Assembly (NCBI GenBank): GCA_017609915.1 | Contig: JAFCDA010000003.1 | Span: 1-42,346, forward strand | DNA length: 42,346 nt | Direction: 5' to 3' | From: Candidatus Pacearchaeota archaeon | GTDB taxonomy: Archaea; Nanobdellota; Nanobdellia; Pacearchaeales; GW2011-AR1 | Part shown: positions 24,020-31,761 of the stretch, one piece after another | How the letters are laid out: each line of letters starts with the position of its first letter | Position numbering within the stretch: the first letter of the stretch is position 1 | Position numbers and translations under genes: made by a program | The notes under the pieces: generated by a model | The model's input: only the letters and a program-made list of their open reading frames with translations | What the model was told of the DNA's origin: nothing | Databases searched by the model: none

Positions 24020-24663
24020 ATGGTTAGAAAAAGTCAGAAAAGGAAAAAATCATTGGATTCTAGCAAAACTGGTAAAAAGAACTCTGGGGAACAAGGACAA
24101 AATGTGCATGTAAATAAATATGCTTCAGATCAAAAGCTTGATAAAGGAGGTATAAAAAGAACTATTTCAGTTGGAAAAAAACAGCGAAGAAGAGGTCAAA
24201 AGAAAAAAATGTTGTTGTTATTAAAACGTCTGATTCTGAACTTGATCTTGGGACTTATGCTTTTCCTACAGGTTCTAGAAGGAAATATAGAACTTCTGGG
24301 AGGGATAAATATGTAACTATAACTTCTCGGTCTGGAAGAACATTGGAAGATGTAGATTTTAGAGGTTCTCCTGATTATATCTCTCCTTATTCAAGGGAAA
24401 CTACTTCTTTAGAAGGGGATGATGAACCTATGTTTAGTTTTGAAAAAGAGTCTGAAGGTTATATGGTTTCTTCGAATAATGGCAGCAGTATTATAAAATC
24501 TGTTTTTTGTGAAGAAGATTTTAAAGGAATTATGATTTTTACAAGAGATGGAGGTGTTTATAATTCGTTAAACCAAGTTAAAGAGTATTATTTTGATGAG
24601 CCTAGAAAAATAATCGATGAGATTGAAGCTATTAAAGAGGTTATTGCAAGAGGGAAACTTTAA
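24020..24663 (+). pseudogene. Frameshifted gene (-1 shift near an A-run), basic N-terminal part and unknown C-terminal domain
   Basis: The frame from the ATG at 24020 is Lys/Arg-rich and runs to 24316. After about 24210 its translation turns into implausible Leu-rich residues, while the -1 frame reads sensibly: KNVVVIKTSDSELDLGTYAF, PTGSRRKYRTSGRDKYVTIT, SRSGRTLEDVDF, joining the second ORF (annotatable from TTG at 24343) through to 24663. The -1 frame is closed upstream by TGA at 24139 and TAA at 24142, so the shift must fall between 24145 and about 24210. That interval has A-runs at 24175-24181 and 24203-24209. The first is a correctly phased A AAA AAA slippery heptamer (zero frame GGA AAA AAA CAG). 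The join would give about 214 aa. It could be a sequencing error, a broken gene or programmed frameshifting. Confidence 0.65.
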
Positions 24664-24694
24664 AAACCTGATTTTTCTTTGAATTTTAATAATC

Positions 24695-24760
24695 AATATA
24701 GTATCTTTATAAGCATAGAGATTTTGATTATCTGAATAGTTTAAGAGAACAGAAGAGTAT
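24695..24760. repeat. Dispersed element, half copy 14
   Basis: ATAGTATCTTTATAAGCATAGAG, then GATTATCTGAATAGTTTAAG. This is a degenerate left half, starting about 30 bp after the frameshifted gene. Confidence 0.4.
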
Positions 24761-24796
24761 AACTTGAAGACACATAAAATATAGATAAAACAAATA

Positions 24797-24885
24797 AATA
24801 TCTTATAAGCATAGGAAGAGATGCTCTACTGAGATTAAGATGATGAAACTCAGATAATTTCACTCTTATGAGCTTATAGAGATTC
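24797..24885. repeat. Dispersed element, copy 15 (reverse orientation)
   Basis: It begins AATATCTTATAAGCATAGG and has an internal hairpin CTGAG...CTCAG around GATTAAGATGATGAA. It ends GAGCTTATAGAGATT, 22 bp before the eL33 start codon; the TATAG end may serve as a promoter. Bases 24761-24796 are A-rich with no further signal. Confidence 0.5.
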
Positions 24886-24906
24886 CAAATAAATAATAAA
24901 ACAAAC

Positions 24907-25158
24907 ATGGCAAAAATTGTACAATTTCGTAGAGGATTAAAAAGGATCCATGAAAAACATTATATTATAGATGTAGATGTAAAATCAAGAGAAGAAGCTA
25001 GTAAATTTGTTGGTAAAGAAGTTACTTGGACATCTCCTGCTGGAAAAAAGATTAAAGGTAAAATAAGTTCTGCTCATGGTAATAAAGGAATGGTCAGAGC
25101 AATTTTTGAAAAAGGATTACCAGGACAAGCAAGAAATGATGAGGTTGAAGTAAAATGA
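24907..25158 (+). CDS. rpl35ae: Ribosomal protein eL33 (L35Ae)
   Basis: The 83-aa protein contains the family core GKEVTWTSPAGKKIKGKISSAHGNKGMVRAIFEKGLPGQA, the HGNKG-x-VRAxFxKxLPGQA signature of eL33. It is a large-subunit ribosomal protein found only in archaea and eukaryotes. The gene overlaps the next ORF by 4 bp (ATGA) and follows a repeat element. Confidence 0.95.
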   Translation: MAKIVQFRRGLKRIHEKHYIIDVDVKSREEASKFVGKEVTWTSPAGKKIKGKISSAHGNKGMVRAIFEKGLPGQARNDEVEVK

Positions 25159-25373
25159 AGAAAAGGCCGGTAGGGGTTGAGATGAATGGAATAACTGCGC
25201 TTCCTAAGTCATATTACCCTGATAAGAAATTAATAGAACTTATGACTTTTATAGGAAATTCAATAGATTTTGATAAAAAAAAAGGGCAAGGAGTATTTGA
25301 ATCAGATTGTTTTGGAAAAGTTTATTTTATAAATGATAGAAAACAAATGCAAATGGGGTCTGAAATGAATTAA
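25155..25373 (+). CDS. Unknown 72-aa protein coupled to eL33
   Basis: The ATG overlaps the eL33 stop, so it is probably translated from the same mRNA. The product MKKRPVGVEMNGITALPKSY...GQGVFESDCFGKVYFINDRK looks like a small alpha/beta protein. I do not recognise it. The overlap and the clean frame support a real gene. Confidence 0.55.
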   Translation: MKKRPVGVEMNGITALPKSYYPDKKLIELMTFIGNSIDFDKKKGQGVFESDCFGKVYFINDRKQMQMGSEMN

Positions 25374-25387
25374 AATGGGAAAAAATC

Positions 25388-25493
25388 AATATCTTATAAG
25401 GCAACCCTTTCAAAAAGGCTTGACCCAAAGGATAGTTATGCTCAACTGAGATTAAGCTATTCATCAACTCAGCTTAAAGATTATAGAAATATT
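25388..25493. repeat. Dispersed element, copy 16 (reverse orientation)
   Basis: It begins AATATCTTATAAGGCAACCC. An internal block CTCAACTGAGATTAAGC can pair with part of the end. It finishes CAGCTTAAAGATTATAGAAATATT, 22 bp before the uL16 ATG. The start shares TCAATATCTTATAAGGC with the copy at 27678. Confidence 0.65.
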
Positions 25494-25514
25494 AAATAAT
25501 ATAAAAACAATAAA

Positions 25515-26057
25515 ATGGCAACTGTAAGAAAAGCATTAGCATATTCAAAAAGAAAACCAATTGTTAATACTCGAAGATCTAAAAGACAGCAATTAAGTTA
25601 TATTAAAACAGTTCCCCCTCAAAAAATTGTGAAATTTAATATGGGAGATTATAAGAAATTTGAAAAAGACCGGTTTAAATTTAAAATTAGTGTTTCAACT
25701 GCTGAGAATATTCAAATTAGAGATTTAGCTTTAGAAGCATCAAGACAGTCTTTAAACAAAGATTTAACTAGGTTATTTCAAAAAAACTTTTTTTTAAGAT
25801 GTAATGTTTATCCTCATAATATATTAAGAAATAATAGGATTTTTTCTGGAGGAAGCAAAGGGGAAAGAATTCAAACAGGTATGACAAAGAGTTTTGGAAG
25901 CCCTGAAGGAAGAGCTGCTACAATAAAAAAAGGAAACCCAATTTTTACTGCTTATTTTTCAACAGAAAGTGCCATTTCTAAAGTGAGGAAGTTTTTTAAA
26001 AAAGTGGCTCCTAAATTACCTTGTAAAACAAAGATAGTTATTGAGAAGGTTAAATAG
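25515..26057 (+). CDS. rpl10e: Ribosomal protein uL16 (archaeal L10e)
   Basis: The 180-aa protein has the archaeal/eukaryotic L10e form of uL16: RKALAYSKRKPIVNTRRSKRQQLSYIKTVPPQKIVKFNMGD, ALEASRQSLNKDLTR, FFLRCNVYPHNILRNNR, and the loop GGSKGERIQTGMTKSFGSPEGRAATI near the peptidyl-transferase centre. It is an essential large-subunit protein that contacts tRNA and is among the last to be assembled. Confidence 0.96.
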   Translation: MATVRKALAYSKRKPIVNTRRSKRQQLSYIKTVPPQKIVKFNMGDYKKFEKDRFKFKISVSTAENIQIRDLALEASRQSLNKDLTRLFQKNFFLRCNVYPHNILRNNRIFSGGSKGERIQTGMTKSFGSPEGRAATIKKGNPIFTAYFSTESAISKVRKFFKKVAPKLPCKTKIVIEKVK

Positions 26058-26117
26058 TGTTATTCTTTAGTAGTTACAGATAGATAGTTTTAAATATGCA
26101 TATCGGTCATTAATTTT

Positions 26118-26822
26118 ATGGAAAATAAATATATTCAAGCTGAAAAAGCCCTTAAAACATGGTTGGAGTCATTTGGAAATATAGCCTGGGCAAAACCGAA
26201 TGATGAGAGTCTTGTTGTTCCTTATAAGAAATTGGTGGATATATTTGGAAATAGGTTAGGAAATAATTTAAGTGATGATGAAAAAAATGATTGGGTAAAA
26301 ACAATGATTAGAAATTCAGGATATTCTGAGGATATTGAATTTAAGAATAGAAATCCTCCTTTTTTAGGTGTCAGCAAACCCCCAATGACTATATCTGATA
26401 GTAAAGGACGAGGAAAAAGTTATCATATAGCTACATCTATTTATCCTTTAAAAAATGGATTTCCAAGTAAGATCCATGAAGGAATACATTTCTTGTCTCT
26501 TTATGGTCTTAAAAGAAAAAGAATTATTAAAAACAATAAAGATGCTCCCTTAGCAAACATAATGGGAAATTTTTTTAGATTTATGAAACACCCGAAATAT
26601 TTAAGGGAAATAGTTGGAATAACTAATGAAAATGAAATTGAATTTTTAGAACAAAATCCTTTTTTGTTTAAATATAATGAACATTCAGATGAAGAGCATT
26701 TTGAGGCAGGAATAACCGCTGCAAATGCTTACTTTATTGCTAAAAAACAAGGAGAACAAGCAGGAATAAATTATATTATTAATTTAATGGAAGAAGCAAT
26801 GTTATGTAAATCTGAAAAATAA
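26118..26822 (+). CDS. Orphan protein with HExxH zinc-protease motif (234 aa)
   Basis: KIHEGIHFLSLYG contains a HExxH motif (H120, E121, H124) in a helix-like setting. A later acidic/His cluster, EEHFEAGITAANAYF (about 192-206), could give a third ligand, as in gluzincin-type peptidases. No known peptidase family is recognised and there is no signal peptide or membrane segment, so any activity would be intracellular. Two bases separate it from the next gene, suggesting an operon. Confidence 0.6.
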   Translation: MENKYIQAEKALKTWLESFGNIAWAKPNDESLVVPYKKLVDIFGNRLGNNLSDDEKNDWVKTMIRNSGYSEDIEFKNRNPPFLGVSKPPMTISDSKGRGKSYHIATSIYPLKNGFPSKIHEGIHFLSLYGLKRKRIIKNNKDAPLANIMGNFFRFMKHPKYLREIVGITNENEIEFLEQNPFLFKYNEHSDEEHFEAGITAANAYFIAKKQGEQAGINYIINLMEEAMLCKSEK

Positions 26823-26823
26823 A

Positions 26824-27519
26824 ATGGTAATATTTGAGACAAGAGATGGAATAGAATATGTAATCAAGGAAAAAGGGAGTATAACTGTAGATAATCCTTT
26901 AGGAGCCATATTATATAAAAGAGCGGAAAAACAAAGACATAATCCTTTTCCTTCAAAAATTAATATTAATGGTAGACGTAGAACATATGAGGGATTGATG
27001 GATGATTTTGAATCTGGGCAAATGACTCGAGAAACTTATGAAGCTTTATTAAAAAGAATGACTGTTTTATCTATCACTGATGAAAAAAATATATTAAAAT
27101 CTAGACAAATAATGAAAACAGATTTGATTAAATATCTTTTTGGAGATATAAAGAAATTACCAGAACAACAAAGAGAATTGTTAACAAAATCAGCTGTTTC
27201 TGTTAAATCTTTTAAGAAATTTATACAATCTTATATCATAAGCAGAACAGCAAAGCTTCCTATTGATCTTAAACCTAATAAGATTAGGATACTTGAAAAA
27301 TTTAATTCAAAACCCCTAAAGGATTTAGAAAGGGAATTAGCTACTTTAAAAAATGTTGTTAATTTTAGAACTGATTTTAAATATCTGGGACCTACAGGCA
27401 ATTTAGATGCTCGAGGAGACAAAACCTTAACTGAAAAATTTAGGGAAGCTAATAGAATCGGAAGTGTTTTTGATTTAGGAGATGTTTTAGGAGAATTTCA
27501 ACATAAGTATGGATTATAA
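26824..27519 (+). CDS. Unknown protein (231 aa) next to the HExxH protein
   Basis: It starts almost immediately after the HExxH gene. The sequence opens with VIFETRDGIEYVIKEKGSITVDNP, has a basic middle (RRRTYEGLMDDFESGQMTRETYEALLKRM, a short SHOCT-like helix pair) and a helical C-terminal half. No catalytic motif is apparent. Co-location suggests it could be a substrate or partner of the putative peptidase; that is a guess. Confidence 0.55.
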   Translation: MVIFETRDGIEYVIKEKGSITVDNPLGAILYKRAEKQRHNPFPSKININGRRRTYEGLMDDFESGQMTRETYEALLKRMTVLSITDEKNILKSRQIMKTDLIKYLFGDIKKLPEQQRELLTKSAVSVKSFKKFIQSYIISRTAKLPIDLKPNKIRILEKFNSKPLKDLERELATLKNVVNFRTDFKYLGPTGNLDARGDKTLTEKFREANRIGSVFDLGDVLGEFQHKYGL

Positions 27520-27562
27520 CTAAGGCTTAAGGATTAATTAAATAATCTACTCAAATCCCACA

Positions 27563-27644
27563 AAGTTTAAATATAAACTGATTTTTCTTACTATAGCTTA
27601 TGAATGCCCCTTCTGCTCTCATTTGCAAAGAGTTAAAAGTTTAG
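27563..27644 (+). promoter_or_regulatory. TATA-like promoter with 14-codon leader ORF
   Basis: AAGTTTAAATATAAAC (27563-27579) lies about 25 bp before a 14-codon ORF at 27600-27644 (MNAPSALICKELKV). It could be a minor transcript or leader ahead of the PEP synthase gene. Weak support. Confidence 0.25.
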
Positions 27645-27677
27645 AGATAAATATAAAAATAAATAAGAACTTAAATC

Positions 27678-27791
27678 AATATCTTATAAGGCCGCCTTTT
27701 TAGAAAAAAGATGGTGACAAAAATTTAAGATAGAAGTAGATGAGTAGCTTAATCTTCTCATCAACTCAGCTTAAAGATTTATAGAGATACT
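27678..27791. repeat. Dispersed element, copy 17 (reverse orientation)
   Basis: It begins AATATCTTATAAGGCCGCC and contains GATGAGTAGCTTAATCTTCTCATC read as a near-palindrome. It ends CAGCTTAAAGATTTATAGAGATACT, 29 bp before the PEP synthase ATG. The TTTATAG end is well placed as a TATA box. Confidence 0.7.
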
Positions 27792-27819
27792 AGTTAAAAA
27801 CAATAATATAAAACACAAA

Positions 27820-30800
27820 ATGGTGATGAGAAAAAAAGAGAGGAAAACTGACTTCTCAGAGAAGTATATTCGGTGGTTTTCTCAATTAAATAACAAAGAT
27901 GTTCCACTTGTAGGTGGGAAAGGGGCAAGTTTATCTGAGATGTATAATAACAAATTTCCTGTTCCTCCTGGATATATGGTGACTTCTAAAGCTTTTGACT
28001 TTTTTTTAGAAAAAGAAAAATTAAAACCAGCAATTTCTGAGATTTTAAGTGTTGTTGATTTAGAAGATACAGAAGCATTAGAAAATGCATCTAAGAAAAT
28101 TAGGATGTTGATGGAAAGTAAAGAACTTCCTAAAGAACTTGAAGATGAAATTATTGAGTCATATCACTTCTTAAGTTCAGAAGAACTTAATGAAGAAGAA
28201 ATTTCTAAAGATGCTTTAAATATTTTAAGAAATGCACAAGAACCTATTTTTGTTTCTGTTCGTTCAAGTGCAACAACAGAAGATTTAGCTACTGCAAGTT
28301 TTGCAGGACAACAAGATAGTTTTCTTAATATTAAAGGAAGCGATAATTTAATTGAGCATATTAAAAAATGTTTTTCTTCTCTTTATACTTCAAGAGCAAT
28401 TTATTATAGAAATAAAAAAGGATTTAAAGAAGGAGAATCATTACTTGCAGTAGTTGTTCAAAAAATGGTTGATTCTGAAAAATCAGGGGTTGTGTTTTCT
28501 AGAAATCCTATGGACTTAAGTGAAGATATTATTATTGAAGCTGTTTTTGGATTAGGTGAAGGGATTGTTAGTGGAAGAATTCACCCAGATAATCATGTTG
28601 TTTCAAGAGATTTAAAAATTAAAAAAACTAAAGTTAGTGATAAGAAAATTGCTGTTGTTAGAAAAAGTAGTGGAAAAAATGCAGTTGTTGAATTAAGTCC
28701 TACGAAAAGTAAAGCCCAAGTTTTGACTAATGGGGAGGTTTTAGAGCTTGCTGATTATGCTATAAAACTTGAAAATCATTATAAAAAACCTCAAGATATT
28801 GAGTTTGCAATTGAAGAAAAAAAAGTTTATATTGTTCAGTCAAGGCCAATTACAACCCTTGATATAAAAGAGCAGATTGGAGAGATTACTGGAAAACCAA
28901 TTTTAGAAGGATTAGGTGCAAGTCCTGGAGTAGGAGTAGGGGTTGTAAAAATAATTGAAAATATTTCTGATTTACCTAAGATTAAGAAAGGAGATGTTTT
29001 AGTAACAAAAATGACTAATCCTGATATGGTAGTTAGTATGCAAAAATCAGTTGCAATTGTAACTGATGAAGGAGGAATGACTGCTCATGCGTCTATTGTT
29101 AGCAGAGAAATGGGTATTCCTGCAGTTGTTGGAACAAGACAAGCAACATCTTTATTAAAAGATGGAATGAAGATTACTGTTGATGGTTCAACAGGAAGAG
29201 TATTTGAAGGAGAAGTTGCTAAAACTTCTCAAGTAGAAATCAAACCTGCTGTTAAAACTCATAAAATTAAACTAAAAGTTATTGTTGATTTACCAGAATT
29301 TGCTGAAAGAGCAGCTGAATCTGAAGTTGAGCATATTGGTTTAACTAGGATAGAAGGAATGATTACAGAGTCTGGAAAACATCCTTTGCTTTTTGAAAAA
29401 CAAGATGAATTACATGAATATACAGAAATTTTGAAAAAAGGAATTACAAAACTTGTAGCACCTTTTGAATCTATTTGGATAAGAGCAAGTGATATTAGAA
29501 CAGATGAATTTAGTACATTAAAAGGAGCTCCTGAAAAAGAGATTAATCCAATGTTAGGTTTACATGGGATTAGATTTAGTTTAAAACACCCTAAAATATT
29601 ACAAGCAGAATTATTAGCTATTAAACAAGTTGCTGAGAAAAACACTGATAAAAAGTTTGGGATTATGTTTCCTCAGATTATTTCTATTGAAGAAGTTAAA
29701 AAAGCAAAAGAATATTTTAATGAAATCAAGACACATAATATGGAATTTGGAGTTATGATTGAAACTCCGGCAAGTGTTCAAATTATTGATGATATTTGCC
29801 CTTTGGTTGATTTTATTTCTTTTGGAACAAATGATTTAACTCAATATACTTTAGCTGTTGATAGAGGAGAAGACTTGGTCCAACATTTATATGATGAAAT
29901 ACATCCTGCTATTTTTTCTCAAATTGAAAAAGTTCTTGATTCTTGTAAAAAAAATAAAACAGAATCAAGTATTTGCGGACAAGCAGGAAGTAATAAGGAA
30001 ATGGTTGAATTTTTAATTAAAAAAGGAATTGATTCAATTTCTGTTAATGCAGATGCTGCTTATGAGATTTCTAATTTAATCAATCAAATGGAAGATTCTT
30101 ATAAGGTTTCAGAACCTGGAATAAAACAAGAAGAAGAAAGAATTGAAAAAAAGATAGAAGAAATAGATGAACCAAGAGAGGAGCCGAGAGTAGAACAAAG
30201 AATTGAAGAACCTAGTGTAGAACAAAGAGTAGAGCCAAAGCAGATAATAGAACCACAAGTAAATGATGAGTTTAAGATTCCTGAAGAAGATTGGAAAAGA
30301 TTGACTAGAAAAGAAAAAAGAAGATTTTTAAGAAAATTAAAGAAAAAGAAAAAAAAGCAAGAAAGACAACAAGCTATGGAACAAAAAGAACTAGTAGAAC
30401 CAGAAGAACAAAAATCAACCACAGAAGATCAAAACTTAACTGAGAATAAAGATATTGAGAAAAATAATATAGAAAATAAATCTCAACTCCCTCATCTTCC
30501 TAAACAAGATATTATTGATAGGCAAGATGTTGAAGATATTAAAGAAGATTATGAAGATAAACTTTTAGAAAATGTGCAAATTCCTGCTGAGATTGAAGAA
30601 CCAAAAGAACTTGAAAAAACAGAAGATTTACAAGAAAATATTGGAGCAGTTAAACCTTTTGATAGTCTTGATAGAATTGAAGATAAAGTCGAAGATATTA
30701 AGCAAGATGTTGAAGAAACTAAATTAGAAGAAATGCAAGAAAATAGGGAGATTGAGCAAAATATTGAAGCTGAAAGATTTGACTCTGAATCAAATCTTGA

Positions 30801-31122
30801 TAATATTGAAGAAGGAAGAGATAGGCAAGAACCTCAGGAAACACAAGAAGTACAAAAACCTGAAGAGCAAAACTTAACTGAGAATAAAGATATTGAGGAA
30901 AATATCAATAATATTAAACAAGAAAAAAGTATGGAAGAGAAGAGTGGAGGAATAGGGGATAAAGAGATAGAGGAAAATGATATAGACCAAGGGATAAGTG
31001 GGAAACCTGCAGTCCCAGAATCCATAGGGGTTTATAATCCTAATAATGAAGAAGATAATTCTCCTCAAAAAATGGAATATAGATTTGATGATGATGAGGA
31101 TATTTATAGTGATGTTTTTTAG
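27820..31122 (+). CDS. ppsA: Phosphoenolpyruvate synthase with a long acidic C-terminal extension
   Basis: Residues 1-757 are a full PEP synthase, making PEP from pyruvate and ATP. The ATP-grasp half has VGGKGASLSEM, SFAGQQDSFLNI, VFGLGEGIVSG and VQSRPITT. The swivelling domain has GGMTAHASIVSREMGIPAVVG with catalytic His423. The PEP-binding TIM barrel has MIETPASVQIIDDI, ISFGTNDLTQYTLAVDRG and the catalytic Cys719 in CGQAGS. Beyond about residue 760 an extra 340 residues follow, rich in Glu, Lys and Gln and apparently disordered, with a strongly basic patch (LTRKEKRRFLRKLKKKKKK, about 827-845) and repeated NLTENKDIE phrases. Known archaeal enzymes end near residue 760-820. The frame is uninterrupted through the tail. 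Confidence 0.95.
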   Translation: MVMRKKERKTDFSEKYIRWFSQLNNKDVPLVGGKGASLSEMYNNKFPVPPGYMVTSKAFDFFLEKEKLKPAISEILSVVDLEDTEALENASKKIRMLMESKELPKELEDEIIESYHFLSSEELNEEEISKDALNILRNAQEPIFVSVRSSATTEDLATASFAGQQDSFLNIKGSDNLIEHIKKCFSSLYTSRAIYYRNKKGFKEGESLLAVVVQKMVDSEKSGVVFSRNPMDLSEDIIIEAVFGLGEGIVSGRIHPDNHVVSRDLKIKKTKVSDKKIAVVRKSSGKNAVVELSPTKSKAQVLTNGEVLELADYAIKLENHYKKPQDIEFAIEEKKVYIVQSRPITTLDIKEQIGEITGKPILEGLGASPGVGVGVVKIIENISDLPKIKKGDVLVTKMTNPDMVVSMQKSVAIVTDEGGMTAHASIVSREMGIPAVVGTRQATSLLKDGMKITVDGSTGRVFEGEVAKTSQVEIKPAVKTHKIKLKVIVDLPEFAERAAESEVEHIGLTRIEGMITESGKHPLLFEKQDELHEYTEILKKGITKLVAPFESIWIRASDIRTDEFSTLKGAPEKEINPMLGLHGIRFSLKHPKILQAELLAIKQVAEKNTDKKFGIMFPQIISIEEVKKAKEYFNEIKTHNMEFGVMIETPASVQIIDDICPLVDFISFGTNDLTQYTLAVDRGEDLVQHLYDEIHPAIFSQIEKVLDSCKKNKTESSICGQAGSNKEMVEFLIKKGIDSISVNADAAYEISNLINQMEDSYKVSEPGIKQEEERIEKKIEEIDEPREEPRVEQRIEEPSVEQRVEPKQIIEPQVNDEFKIPEEDWKRLTRKEKRRFLRKLKKKKKKQERQQAMEQKELVEPEEQKSTTEDQNLTENKDIEKNNIENKSQLPHLPKQDIIDRQDVEDIKEDYEDKLLENVQIPAEIEEPKELEKTEDLQENIGAVKPFDSLDRIEDKVEDIKQDVEETKLEEMQENREIEQNIEAERFDSESNLDNIEEGRDRQEPQETQEVQKPEEQNLTENKDIEENINNIKQEKSMEEKSGGIGDKEIEENDIDQGISGKPAVPESIGVYNPNNEEDNSPQKMEYRFDDDEDIYSDVF
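31102..31122 (+). repeat. 21-bp direct repeat, left copy
   Basis: The sequence ATTTATAGTGATG followed by TTTTTTAG forms the last codons and stop of the ppsA gene. The identical 21 bp recur at 31732-31752, just past the MazF-type gene, so the two copies bracket the toxin-antitoxin module. Confidence 0.85.
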
Positions 31123-31126
31123 GAAT

Positions 31127-31153
31127 ATTTATAAACTATAGTCACCCTATAGT
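31127..31153 (+). promoter_or_regulatory. TATA box and palindromic operator candidate of the mazEF-type operon
   Basis: TTTATAAA (about 31127-31134) lies some 25 bp before the antitoxin ATG. It is followed by ACTATAG (31135-31141), five bases TCACC, and CTATAGT (31147-31153), a perfect 7-bp inverted repeat between TATA box and start codon. This is where an autorepressing ribbon-helix-helix antitoxin would be expected to bind. Function is inferred. Confidence 0.6.
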
Positions 31154-31156
31154 CTT

Positions 31157-31405
31157 ATGGTAACAACAATTCAGCTTAATGAAAATGTAAAAAAAGAGTT
31201 AGATAAATTTAATTCTGGTAAAGAAACTTATGAGCAGATTATTTTAAATCTTATGGATATTGCTGAAGAAAATAAAAGAAAACAAGAAGAATTATTAATT
31301 GAAGGATATAAGGAAATGGCTGAAGAAAGTCTGAAGATAGCTAAAGAATTTGAAGCAATAGAAAATTTAGATGAATGGGAATGGAATGAAAATGGAGATA
31401 AATAA
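31157..31405 (+). CDS. Ribbon-helix-helix-type antitoxin
   Basis: The 82-aa protein starts MVTTIQLNENVKKELDKFNS, the strand-then-helix pattern of RHH (CopG-like) antitoxins of archaeal MazF-type systems, followed by GKETYEQIILNLM and an acidic helical C-terminus (LDEWEWNENGDK) that would wrap the toxin. It lies directly upstream of and overlaps the toxin gene. RHH dimers bind palindromic DNA, and a perfect 7-bp inverted repeat sits just before its start codon. Confidence 0.78.
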   Translation: MVTTIQLNENVKKELDKFNSGKETYEQIILNLMDIAEENKRKQEELLIEGYKEMAEESLKIAKEFEAIENLDEWEWNENGDK

Positions 31406-31739
31406 AGGAGATATTTTTCTTGCTAATTTAGAGCCAATAAAAGGGCATGAACAAGGGAGGATAAGGCCTGTATTGATTATTCAAAATAATCTTGGAAACA
31501 GAACAAGTCCTGTAACAATTATTACCTCAATAACTTCAAGGAAATATTCTAAGGAATTTGCAACAAATGTTGATATTAAAAAAGAAGATTCTGGTTTAAA
31601 GGTAGATTCAACAGTCTTGTTAAATCAAATCAGAACAATAGACAAAACAAGAATTATTAATAAAATAAGTTCTTTAAATGAATTTGTTATGAGAAAGGTT
31701 GATTTAGCTATTAGGATTAGTTTAGGTTTGGATTTATAG
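31392..31739 (+). CDS. MazF/PemK-type endoribonuclease toxin
   Basis: From the ATG at 31392 the product is 115 aa, MEINKGDIFLANLEPIKGHE, the typical MazF start (GDIxxxxLxPxxGxEQ). It continues QGRIRPVLIIQNN (catalytic-region Arg), SPVTIITSITS (Thr/Ser of the active site) and DSTVLLNQIRTIDKTRI (the conserved Q-x-RT-x-D). ATGs at 31371 and 31386 are alternatives. MazF cuts single-stranded mRNA at short sequences and is neutralised by the upstream antitoxin, whose gene it overlaps by 14 bp. Confidence 0.9.
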   Translation: MEINKGDIFLANLEPIKGHEQGRIRPVLIIQNNLGNRTSPVTIITSITSRKYSKEFATNVDIKKEDSGLKVDSTVLLNQIRTIDKTRIINKISSLNEFVMRKVDLAIRISLGLDL

Positions 31740-31752
31740 TGATGTTTTTTAG
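31732..31752 (+). repeat. 21-bp direct repeat, right copy
   Basis: Identical to 31102-31122. It begins inside the last codons of the MazF-type gene and continues into the intergenic space before the DRG GTPase. Confidence 0.85.
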
Positions 31753-31761
31753 AGGATTATT

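Noticed and set aside
24239-24316. Leu-rich membrane tail of the first ORF (24020-24316)
   Set aside because: The Leu/Ile stretch is the out-of-frame reading of a sensible protein in the -1 frame; it is treated as part of the frameshift.
24797-24885. C/D-box guide RNA (AGATGATGA motif in the element)
   Set aside because: A C-box-like motif is present, but no correctly placed D box (CTGA) follows; CTGAG/CTCAG better fits a hairpin of the repeat element.
30099-31068. Minus-strand Ser/Phe-rich ORFs in the PEP synthase tail
   Set aside because: These are antisense shadows of Glu/Lys-rich codons; the Ser/Phe-rich composition is an artefact of that strand.
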